NCBI GenBank assembly: GCA_016783285.1
Contig: JADHWW010000164.1
Span: 1-11,603, forward strand
Source: Anaerolineae bacterium
GTDB lineage: Bacteria; Chloroflexota; Anaerolineae; B4-G1
Direction: 5' to 3'
Length of the DNA stretch: 11,603 nt
Shown: positions 7,115 to 11,603 of the stretch, one piece after another
Layout: every line of letters starts with the position of its first letter
Position numbering within the stretch: the first letter of the stretch is position 1
Notes under the pieces: generated by a model
Seen by the model: the letters and a program-made list of their open reading frames with translations, nothing else
What the model was told of the DNA's origin: nothing
Databases searched by the model: none
Made by a program: the position numbers and the translations under genes

Positions 7115-7312
7115 TCACGTAGAGCCAGGGGCACATGACGCCCCCGATGCATTGCTTCTGACCGCCCCGCCAACCCCGAACAGGGAAAAGGCCTTCTTTA
7201 CCTTTTGGCTCCCGCACTTGGGACAGATAGGGACGGCCTGCCGGGAGGGTGAACGCACGAACACCTCGAACGCCTCACCGCACACTTCACATCGATACTC
7301 ATAAATCGGCAT
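7115..7312 (-). CDS. FmdB-type zinc ribbon protein
   Basis: The 65-residue protein begins MPIYEYRCEVCGEAFEVF and continues to VPICPKCGSQKVKKAFS. It thus has two zinc-binding knuckles (C8/C11 and C30/C33) and the family's Ala/Ser/Gly-rich tail ending ASCAPGST. FmdB-family proteins are small putative regulatory or metal-binding proteins with no fixed biochemical role. The ATG at 7312 is supported by GGAGG 6 bases upstream and by the invariant M-P-x-Y-E-Y start. The frame is open upstream for another 60 codons to an ATG at 7492; that extension holds a NifU-like remnant, so a 125-residue fusion is possible but unlikely. Length and motifs are normal, so this copy looks functional. Confidence 0.88.
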   Translation of the reverse strand: MPIYEYRCEVCGEAFEVFVRSPSRQAVPICPKCGSQKVKKAFSLFGVGGAVRSNASGASCAPGST

Positions 7313-7492
7313 ATTCTTCCTCCATCGTAACCACTCAAGCTCTCCAGCTATCCGGTACCGCAGGCATGCTCCGTCCTCAGTGTCTCCGGAACCGTGGTCA
7401 GCAGCGGGATCCTCGTCCGAATAGACCGCCCGCGCCTGCGCGATGACTCGCTGCTCGAGTTCCTCCACAAAGCGGTCAAAGTCACTTGCCAT
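7313..7492 (-). pseudogene. N-terminal remnant of a NifU/IscU-like scaffold protein
   Basis: An ATG at 7492, preceded by AGGAGGAG, encodes MASDFDRFVEELEQRVIAQA followed by RAVYSDE. This closely resembles the N-terminal helix of NifU/IscU-like Fe-S scaffold proteins of anaerobes (typically M-S-x-F-D-x-F-V-x-E-L-x-x-x-I), which continue into P-R-N-x-G and C-G-D-T-M motifs. Here neither motif appears. After about 27 residues the sequence becomes unrecognisable and runs in frame into the FmdB start, so the gene has lost nearly all of its body. It could alternatively be a short coding leader fused to FmdB, but no such architecture is known to me. Confidence 0.5.
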
Positions 7493-7530
7493 GCTCCTCC
7501 TGCCTTTCAGCTACTGATGTCCTCCTCATC

Positions 7531-7565
7531 TGTGAATCATCTCTAATCTTCTTTTCCAACTGTTC
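7531..7565 (-). repeat. Duplicated NifX/ferredoxin gene-junction relic, copy A
   Basis: This 35-base stretch matches 8799-8834 with one gap and a few substitutions, including 15 identical bases (TGTGAATCATCTCTA) and 11 identical bases (TTTTCCAACTG). On the - strand copy B covers the last codons of the NifX gene (EQLEKGD, stop) and the first codons of the ferredoxin gene. Copy A reads EQLEKK followed by a fragment of the ferredoxin start, ATGATTCACA, then a stop. It looks like the only surviving piece of a second such gene pair. Confidence 0.7.
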
Positions 7566-7580
7566 GTCTTGCATCCAGCG

Positions 7581-8018
7581 TCAGTCGTATGCCAGCCGCG
7601 TCTCTTTGTCTGTCAAGACGTGCTGGATGCGGTCTCGCCACCCGGCTGACTGCCAGGTCCCCAATTGCTGGTGGGTCAAATAGTAGTTCTGCGGAATGGG
7701 GTGGGTACCAACAACTACTTCCAGGCCGTATTTGGCCGGAATGAACTCACAGAAAGCCTGAAGACGCGGACAAGGCGGATAGCCAACCACCAAACCTGTA
7801 GCCAGGTGGATGACCTCCGCGCCATTCTTCTTCATCTCTGCCGGGGCGTACTCCACGTTGCCGCCAGGGCACCCACCACAGGTGGTATAGCCCACCAGTT
7901 CAGTGTTCTCTCCCTTGTACAGAGCGAACGCCCCCTCCCGAGCGCGCAGAGCCCGCAGGCACTTACCGCCCGCACAGGTATGGTAGCGATTGCATATGAT
8001 GATGCCGATCTTTGTCAT
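7581..8018 (-). CDS. CGGC domain protein
   Basis: The 145-residue protein has the family layout: MTKIGIIICNRYHTCAGGKC (C9, C15, C20), then GYTTCGGCPGGN with the name-giving CGGC (C47, C50), then VIHLATGLVVGYPPCPRLQA and a C-terminal YGLEVVVGTHP. CGGC proteins are small, probably metal- or cluster-binding proteins found mostly in anaerobes; no activity has been assigned. GGAG lies 7 bases before the ATG at 8018. The frame is complete and of normal length, although both flanks carry broken genes. It may depend on the promoter of the ferredoxin/NifX operon upstream. Confidence 0.9.
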   Translation of the reverse strand: MTKIGIIICNRYHTCAGGKCLRALRAREGAFALYKGENTELVGYTTCGGCPGGNVEYAPAEMKKNGAEVIHLATGLVVGYPPCPRLQAFCEFIPAKYGLEVVVGTHPIPQNYYLTHQQLGTWQSAGWRDRIQHVLTDKETRLAYD

Positions 8019-8052
8019 TTGGACTCTCCTTCAGCTTTGGCGCGATGTCTGT

Positions 8053-8079
8053 ACCACACGTTTCACATTGATATTCATA
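8053..8079 (-). pseudogene. Relic of a second FmdB-type zinc ribbon start
   Basis: These 27 bases encode YEYQCETCGT up to the first zinc knuckle, in a frame with no start of its own. They match the intact FmdB gene (YEYRCEVCG) at 22 of 27 bases. Downstream, after CGT, the homology ends and the frame runs on into the CGGC gene leader. Upstream it abuts the DUF89 remnant. Nothing of the second knuckle remains. Confidence 0.55.
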
Positions 8080-8176
8080 GTATAGCCTTCTGCTGGTCGC
8101 CGTCGGCTCCTGCCAGCCGCGCCGCGTCCAATGCCTGGCGTAGGAAGCAGGGGTAGCAGTCCAGGTAGGTCCTCAT
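8075..8176 (-). pseudogene. N-terminal stub of a DUF89 (ARMT1-like) protein
   Basis: The ATG at 8176 encodes 33 residues, MRTYLDCYPCFLRQALDAAR plus LAGADGDQQKAIL, then a TGA. The C-x-P-C-x-x-R-Q-A-L-x-A-A-R-x-A-G-A start is diagnostic of DUF89 metal-dependent phosphatases ('damage-control' phosphatases), which are normally near 290 residues. The stop coincides with the junction to the FmdB relic, so almost the entire catalytic body was deleted. The start is fully overlapped (ATGA) by the stop of the small Gly-rich frame upstream. AAGGA lies close before the start. Confidence 0.75.
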
Positions 8177-8304
8177 CTTCCTTGTCCGTACCGGTTGCCC
8201 CACTCTTCTTCTGTGGGTTCCCCAATAGGACCCTCGCCCAGCCCCGAGCCCAGCCCCTTGCCCTGACCGCCACTTCTGATCTCGCTGCCTGGCAAGGCCC
8301 CCAC
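8173..8304 (-). CDS. Possible 43-residue Gly-rich peptide
   Basis: A GTG at 8304, two codons after the ferredoxin stop and in the same frame, opens 43 codons rich in Gly with a polar end: GSEIRSGGQGKGLGSGLGEG, then PIGEPTEEEWGNRYGQGR. The stop overlaps the DUF89 start as ATGA, the arrangement of coupled genes in this cluster, which is the best argument that it is or was a gene. Small Gly-rich proteins are common between NifX/ferredoxin and zinc-ribbon genes in such clusters. I do not recognise it, and it may be a remnant or chance reading frame. Confidence 0.35.
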   Translation of the reverse strand: MGALPGSEIRSGGQGKGLGSGLGEGPIGEPTEEEWGNRYGQGR

Positions 8305-8307
8305 GTC

Positions 8308-8808
8308 TCACCGCCCCCCGCGACCTCTCCTCCAGCGATGCCGGCGACCACCTCCATCGGTCGAGTTTGCCGCCATCCCCCGCGCAGATCGCATGGAGAT
8401 TGAGTCGCTCGACGATGGCATCGAGAGGCTGGCACGGCGGTCCCAGGCATCCAGCAAAGATGCTGCCACGCGAGGTACGATCTCGCGCCCCGCAAAGACC
8501 AGTGCCGCTCCTAACCACGTCAGCGCCTGGGGTACTGGCCGTACAGGACGCATCTCTCGAGTTTGTAGTTCCACAGGCACAGGCACTGCTCTTATCTGCA
8601 CAAGCTCTCCCTCAATGGCGCGCTCAACCCCTGACATGATCGCCTCCTCTGGACAGGCCTCCACGCATGCCTCACACTCCTGGCACCTCTCCTCGTCGAT
8701 CTCGGCGTGGCTCCCAGTCTCACTTTCCGTTAGCCGAATAGCCCCGGTCGGACATACCTGTACACAAGCGCCGCATCCGGTACATCGTTCGCCATCTATG
8801 TGAATCAT
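8308..8808 (-). CDS. Two-[4Fe-4S] ferredoxin with long basic C-terminal tail
   Basis: The 166-residue protein begins with two complete cluster motifs: CTGCGACVQVCP (C9, C12, C15, C19) and CQECEACVEACP (C42, C45, C48, C52). It is therefore a bacterial 2[4Fe-4S] electron carrier. About 110 residues follow. A hydrophobic stretch ALTWLGAALVFAGREIVPRV (about 94-113) could contact a membrane or partner, and an Arg/Gly-rich end GGGRRHRWRRGRGGR closes the protein. This tail is recurrent in ferredoxins next to NifX genes, as far as I recall, and its intact ending argues against truncation. The ATG at 8808 lies 2 bases after the NifX stop with AAAGGGG upstream, so the pair is co-expressed. The likely role is electron supply to the cofactor-handling proteins encoded beside it; that is inference. 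Confidence 0.85.
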   Translation of the reverse strand: MIHIDGERCTGCGACVQVCPTGAIRLTESETGSHAEIDEERCQECEACVEACPEEAIMSGVERAIEGELVQIRAVPVPVELQTREMRPVRPVPQALTWLGAALVFAGREIVPRVAASLLDAWDRRASLSMPSSSDSISMRSARGMAANSTDGGGRRHRWRRGRGGR

Positions 8809-8834
8809 CTCTAGTCCCCTTTTTCCAACTGCTC
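8799..8834 (-). repeat. NifX/ferredoxin gene junction, copy B
   Basis: This is the functional partner of the imperfect 35/36-base direct repeat at 7531-7565. It contains the end of the NifX frame (EQLEKGD and TAG), the ferredoxin Shine-Dalgarno and its first codons. Confidence 0.7.
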
Positions 8835-9368
8835 AAGTCGCACTAACGCTTGAGCCAGCCGAACGCACAACTCTCCGGCTGTCTCTTTGAGGGTAGTGAT
8901 TTCCTGTTCACGGGAAACGGGGGATGCAGGCGGCGCTGGGAAAACCGCATCCTGCGTGTAGCGTCCCATACGCACCACACGGCCAGTGCCTACTCCTATA
9001 CCACCGCTTGTTCCACTGCGAACCGGTACGTTCGCTCCCTCCACAGGTTGGAGCCGCCCGGTCTCGTATGCTGCTATTGCTTCTCGAACCGTCCCGCCTC
9101 CAGCGAGGTAGACGGGCACACCTGAAGACTGTAAGACACTGAAGGCATTGGGCCCTACATTGCCGGTCATCACTGCCTGTGCTCCGCGCTCGACGACGAA
9201 CTCGGCCGTCTGAAAGCCAGCCCCGCGAAGGGTATCGATCTCTGGATTCCCCATCGCTTCAAAGTGCATCGTTTCTGTGTCCACAAAAACATAGACTGGA
9301 CATCGCCCAAAGATTGAACTGGCGGGTGCGTCAAGGTCTATGCCGTTCGCTGTGACAACGATTTTCAC
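8811..9368 (-). CDS. NifX/NifB-family dinitrogenase cofactor biosynthesis domain protein
   Basis: The 185-residue protein has a NifX-like domain in residues 1-110. Its features are MKIVVTANGIDLDAPASSIF, FGRCPVYVFVD, a GAGFQTAEFVVERGAQAVMTGNVG-type loop region and GVPVYLAGGGTVREAIAAY. In nitrogen fixation such domains bind FeMo-cofactor precursors; stand-alone versions in anaerobes are thought to bind or deliver Fe-S or metal clusters. A Gly-rich linker (about 118-135) leads to a helical, coiled-coil-like tail, REQEITTLKETAGELCVRLA followed by VRLEQLEKGD. The start is GTG at 9368 with AAGGAG 8 bases upstream. No nitrogenase structural gene is present in the window, so a role in nitrogen fixation is not supported. 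Confidence 0.88.
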   Translation of the reverse strand: MKIVVTANGIDLDAPASSIFGRCPVYVFVDTETMHFEAMGNPEIDTLRGAGFQTAEFVVERGAQAVMTGNVGPNAFSVLQSSGVPVYLAGGGTVREAIAAYETGRLQPVEGANVPVRSGTSGGIGVGTGRVVRMGRYTQDAVFPAPPASPVSREQEITTLKETAGELCVRLAQALVRLEQLEKGD

Positions 9369-9370
9369 TT

Positions 9371-9579
9371 GCAGGTCTCCTTATATGACGAATGCTCCCC
9401 TTCTTCCGCAGTGTCATCGCCGCACCGCGCGCGACGAGCTTTTCCAGGGCCGTGCAGATCATAGTACAGGTCCCAAAGCCAGCACTTCCGACGTCCAATG
9501 TTCGCCACACATCATCTCTGTTCGATCGGACTCTGTTTGTGCGCGTTGTCTTTGACAAGCTGAACAACAGAACCTCTGC
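9371..9579. other. 210-base gap without a recognisable gene
   Basis: On the - strand a TTG-started frame runs from 9567 into the NifX start. It includes GSAGFGTCTMICTALEKLVA, which looks helical but matches no family I know. The + strand is also open for about 60 codons. No frame has a Shine-Dalgarno or recognisable motif. A weak inverted repeat TTGTC/GACAA lies near 9546-9558. It may hold a promoter for NifX or the relic of another lost gene. Confidence 0.4.
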
Positions 9580-9870
9580 CTAGGCCTCTCTGAGCAGTTC
9601 ACTCAGGCCTTCCGCGCCGACATACCCCTCCACGGTGATCTCTTGGCGAGTAACGGCGGGCACACTGGCGACGCTCTGTTTGATCTGCAAGGCCAACGTC
9701 ACGGCAAGAGGGCAAAGCGGCGACGAGGGCCGAAACGTGTACCGTACCAGGCCCTCGTCGTCTGCTTCCAGGTTTTCTACCAGGCGCATCCGTACTACGT
9801 CCGCCCCTGTCTCCGGGTCGATAACCGCTCGCAGGCAATCGATCACACGCTCTTTCAGCTCGACGTTCAC
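9580..9870 (-). CDS. DUF59 / MIP18-type iron-sulfur assembly protein
   Basis: The 96-residue protein is a full-length DUF59 domain. It has an N-terminal helix with VIDCLRAVIDPETGADVVRM and the family's D-P-E-x-G motif, a central strand pair, SPLCPLAVTLALQIKQSVAS with the conserved Cys (C53), and a C-terminal EITVEGYVG strand. DUF59 proteins (SufT, MIP18, the N-terminal domain of some Mrp proteins) help mature or carry Fe-S clusters. I chose GTG at 9870 because it overlaps the ATPase stop (GTGA) and has GGGAGG upstream, giving MNVELKERV. Coupling to the MinD/Mrp-type ATPase is telling, since in many Mrp proteins the two domains are fused. It probably acts with that ATPase on cluster transfer; that is inference. 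Confidence 0.88.
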   Translation of the reverse strand: MNVELKERVIDCLRAVIDPETGADVVRMRLVENLEADDEGLVRYTFRPSSPLCPLAVTLALQIKQSVASVPAVTRQEITVEGYVGAEGLSELLREA

Positions 9871-10742
9871 AGCAGTTCCTCCCTGACCTTTGCCCACACG
9901 CCTCGCAGCGACTGGCTGACGGCGCTATCGCCAAAAGCGGTCACCGGCTGCCCGATGACCATCGCCTCTGTCACCACCGTATCGTACGGGATCCGTCCGA
10001 TCACCTTGACTCCCTGTACAGCACAGAAAGCGGCGATCTCGTCAGATCGGGCCAGGTTCAGATCCGCCTTGTTGATAACGACCATCGCTGGCACGCCAAA
10101 GTGATCGGTTGTCGCCAAGACGCGTTTCAGGTCGTGGGCGCCGCTGACCGTCGGCTCGACCACCAGCAGCGCCATATCCGCCCCCGCGCTGGCCGAGATC
10201 ACCGGGCAGCCGATCCCAGGCGGCCCGTCTACCAGAAGCAGCGCCGCATCAAGGTCAAGTGCCGTCAAGCGCGCCTGTTGCTTGACCATTGTCACCAGTT
10301 TGCCCGAGTTCTCCTGCCCGGCAAAGAGGTGCGCGTGAAACAGAGGACCAAAGCGCGTGTCGGAGCGAAACCAACGCCCGGCTTGCTGCTCCTGCATGCG
10401 AACCGCCTCCGCCGGGCATTGATAGAAGCAAGAGGCACAGCCCTCGCAAGCCAGCGCATCTACCCGGTACACGTCCCCTGGAAGGACGGCACCAAAACGA
10501 CAGACCTCGGCACAGCGACCGCAGGCGGTGCACGTTCTTGGGTCAATCACTGCTACCTGGCCGCTCCTAAAGTCACGTTCCTCCCGCTTTGCGGGGGCAA
10601 GCACCAGTTCCAGGTTGGCGGCGTCCACATCAGCGTCGGCCAGGACGATGGGCAGTTCTCGAGAAGCCAGGTGAGCCAGCGCTGCCGTGACCGTGGTCTT
10701 GCCTGTTCCTCCTTTGCCGCTGAGGACGACCAACTGCTTCAT
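9867..10742 (-). CDS. MinD-superfamily ATPase with inserted ferredoxin domain (COG1149)
   Basis: The 291-residue cytosolic P-loop ATPase has a deviant Walker A motif GKGGTGKTT (residues 9-17) and DADVDAANLELV (36-47). An inserted ferredoxin domain follows, with two Cys sets (CTACGRCAEVC at 71-81, and C99, C102, C105, C109 in CEGCASCFYQCP), then VDGPPGIGCP (171-180) and INKADLN (223-229). This matches the COG1149 family, relatives of Mrp/NBP35, thought to use ATP to load or move Fe-S or metal cofactors. Members often come as tandem pairs; only one is present here. Start ATG at 10742 overlaps the stop of the preceding membrane methyltransferase (ATGA), and AAAGGA lies upstream. Its own stop overlaps the DUF59 start. 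The arrangement indicates a single coupled unit. Confidence 0.92.
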   Translation of the reverse strand: MKQLVVLSGKGGTGKTTVTAALAHLASRELPIVLADADVDAANLELVLAPAKREERDFRSGQVAVIDPRTCTACGRCAEVCRFGAVLPGDVYRVDALACEGCASCFYQCPAEAVRMQEQQAGRWFRSDTRFGPLFHAHLFAGQENSGKLVTMVKQQARLTALDLDAALLLVDGPPGIGCPVISASAGADMALLVVEPTVSGAHDLKRVLATTDHFGVPAMVVINKADLNLARSDEIAAFCAVQGVKVIGRIPYDTVVTEAMVIGQPVTAFGDSAVSQSLRGVWAKVREELL

Positions 10743-11284
10743 TCTCTTTTCCTTTTACGTTTCAACAGACGTACTGTGCCGGCAAACAGGTTCATAGCGG
10801 GCACAGATTTCATGTACGCTTTATATGCAGCGCCGAATTTCTCAATGAGACGCCGGTCCTCTTGTCCAGAGATCAAGGCCGTACACGCGACGCCTAGTCC
10901 CCCAATTGCCACAACCAGCCAATGCTGGCTAAAGAACATAACCGCAACATACATCAGTGACCAGCCCAGGTAGAGCGGGTGTCGAACCACTGCGTAAACG
11001 CCGCTATCAACAACCACTGTCGTATGCACAAAGCTTTTGCCCTTCTGCGGTGCACCTTTGGCCCGAAGAACGACCATAGGCACAAAGACCAGAACAAGCC
11101 CAACAGCCCAGGTCATCCATCCAACAACCGTGAGGGCTTTCACAATTGGGCTGTGCAACCACACAAAGTAAAGCAGCCAGCATAGGATCAACAAGACGCC
11201 TGCCGCGCTGAACAGAAACCTGCTGCCCATGTCGATCTTTATCTCACGTCGCTCGCTTGTACGGTCGTGGCGTCCTTGACTCAC
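10739..11284 (-). CDS. Isoprenylcysteine carboxyl methyltransferase-like membrane protein
   Basis: The 181-residue protein has an N-terminal charged segment, then about four or five transmembrane helices (residues 22-40, 50-75, 108-122, 124-140). The family signature is VVVDSGVYAVVRHPLYLGW (about 90-108), the SAM-binding R-H-P motif, plus QEDRRLIEKFGAAYKAYMKS (141-160). Bacterial members of this ICMT/PEMT group methylate unknown, usually lipophilic or small-molecule acceptors; there is no prenylated protein substrate. The GTG at 11284 is favoured because it overlaps the preceding stop (GTGA); an ATG at 11230 would give a cleaner hydrophobic start. Its stop overlaps the ATPase start. Its embedding between the NifX-like fragment and a metal-cofactor ATPase is unusual, and a role in that pathway is only a guess. 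Confidence 0.85.
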   Translation of the reverse strand: MSQGRHDRTSERREIKIDMGSRFLFSAAGVLLILCWLLYFVWLHSPIVKALTVVGWMTWAVGLVLVFVPMVVLRAKGAPQKGKSFVHTTVVVDSGVYAVVRHPLYLGWSLMYVAVMFFSQHWLVVAIGGLGVACTALISGQEDRRLIEKFGAAYKAYMKSVPAMNLFAGTVRLLKRKRKRE

Positions 11285-11529
11285 TGTGCCTCGATCGCTT
11301 TGCCCAGTGTGTTGGCGTCAGTCTGCCGCAGCTCGATCCCAGCGTCGCGGAAAACATAGGCCGGCCCTTTACCGCGCAGGCTCTCCTTCACCAAGACCAC
11401 GTCGACCTTTTGTGCGACCAGCCATTCTGCCACCTGAATGCCCTTTGCCTTTTCCTCCTTCAGATGTAACTGCTCAGCCTGATGGTGCAGCAGGCGGTTG
11501 AAGAAAGGATGGGTAGAAAGGATCGCCGT
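11281..11529 (-). pseudogene. Truncated NifX-like C-terminus, probably of a cation diffusion facilitator fusion
   Basis: The frame ending in TGA at 11281-11283 encodes HLKEEKAKGIQVAEWLVAQK, VDVVLVKESLRGKGPAYVFR and DAGIELRQTDANTLGKAIEA. The K-x-x-G-I-x-V-A-E-W-L-V and G-K-G-P-x-Y-V-x-x-D-A-G-I-E blocks are typical of the NifX-like domain fused to the C-terminus of cation diffusion facilitator transporters. The membrane part is not in the window: a TGA at 11530-11532 closes the frame, and a transposase end occupies the sequence just upstream. Recognisable homology starts only around 11466-11480. The gene was evidently cut by the insertion, leaving an 80-residue tail. Its stop overlaps the methyltransferase GTG, so the operon once began further upstream. 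Confidence 0.65.
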
Positions 11530-11602
11530 TCAGAGCTCTCTCCAATGCTTCAAGCACACGTTGCCCATTCTTTCGGGCTGTGGATATATAGCTGCGAATC
11601 TG
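11474..11602 (-). mobile_element. C-terminal end of an IS66-like transposase
   Basis: The - strand frame entering from the right edge reads [20 protein letters not shown], then [13 protein letters not shown], and stops at TGA 11474-11476. The [19 protein letters not shown] block, followed by a short G-x-P-F/Y-x-P tail, is how many IS66-family transposases end. Only 42 residues are visible, so the family call rests on this block. A GTAA at 11466-11469, 5 bases beyond the stop, could be the element's terminus (IS66 ends commonly start GTAA), but this is uncertain. The element has displaced the 5' part of the NifX-like gene. Confidence 0.65.
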
Positions 11603-11603
11603 G

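Noticed and set aside
8031..8518. Long - strand frames (147 and 154 codons) across the ferredoxin end and the following gap
   Set aside because: They are shadows of the ferredoxin gene with Arg/Gly/Trp-biased composition. Only the last 33 codons of one (DUF89 stub) show homology, and these have their own start.
7531..8834. CRISPR or tandem-repeat array
   Set aside because: The repeated unit occurs only twice, 1.27 kb apart, and its content is explained by a gene junction.
9331..9567. A 78-residue protein across the gap and the NifX start
   Set aside because: It has a TTG start without a Shine-Dalgarno, overlaps the NifX coding region by about 38 bases and shows no recognisable domain. Kept only as a note on the gap.
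8811..10742. Evidence for a nitrogen fixation cluster
   Set aside because: NifX-like and ferredoxin genes are present, but no nifH, nifD, nifK, nifE, nifN or full nifB is seen. Stand-alone NifX domains are common in non-diazotrophic anaerobes.

Overview
The window is GC-rich bacterial DNA. Its gene content points to an anaerobe or facultative anaerobe: iron-sulfur and cysteine-rich proteins, NifX-type, Mrp/MinD-type and DUF59 cofactor-handling proteins, and a hydrogenase-gamma-like flavoprotein. The protein style (C_GCAxxG_C_C, CGGC, DUF1847, FmdB-type zinc ribbon, YibE/F) is what I would expect in Chloroflexota (Anaerolineae-like) genomes. That taxonomic guess is inference only.

Layout. The left 1.3 kb carries the last codons of an unknown gene and a complete MFS efflux transporter on the + strand, joined by a 4-base GTGA overlap. 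Nearly everything else is on the - strand and reads right to left. At the right edge is the C-terminal end of an IS66-like transposase, then a NifX-like tail of a truncated protein, probably a cation diffusion facilitator-NifX fusion. Next come an isoprenylcysteine methyltransferase-like membrane protein, a MinD-type ATPase with an inserted ferredoxin domain, and a DUF59 protein; all of these are joined by 4-base stop/start overlaps. After a gap of about 210 bases come a NifX-family protein, a two-cluster ferredoxin, a possible 43-residue Gly-rich peptide, a 33-residue DUF89 stub and a CGGC protein. An FmdB-type zinc ribbon, a lipoprotein metallo-beta-lactamase, DUF1847 and YibE/F follow. The series ends with a broken FAD/NAD oxidoreductase, a SAM methyltransferase and a COG0731 radical SAM protein. 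The radical SAM gene converges on the MFS gene across a 285-base spacer.

How the genes may work together. MinD-ferredoxin ATPase, DUF59, NifX and ferredoxin are the usual companions in anaerobic metal or Fe-S cofactor handling clusters, and FmdB-type, CGGC and C_GCAxxG_C_C proteins are small Cys-rich proteins found around them. The YibE/F gene overlaps the flavoprotein by 4 bases, so that pair was once translationally coupled.

The most striking aspect is decay. Between about 6.76 and 8.2 kb several genes survive only as short, mostly 5'-end relics: NifU-like N-terminus, DUF89 N-terminus, a second FmdB start, and a duplicated NifX/ferredoxin junction. A C_GCAxxG_C_C core also survives. The oxidoreductase has two apparent single-base deletions and perhaps a small in-frame loss. 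I see no tRNA, rRNA or CRISPR array.
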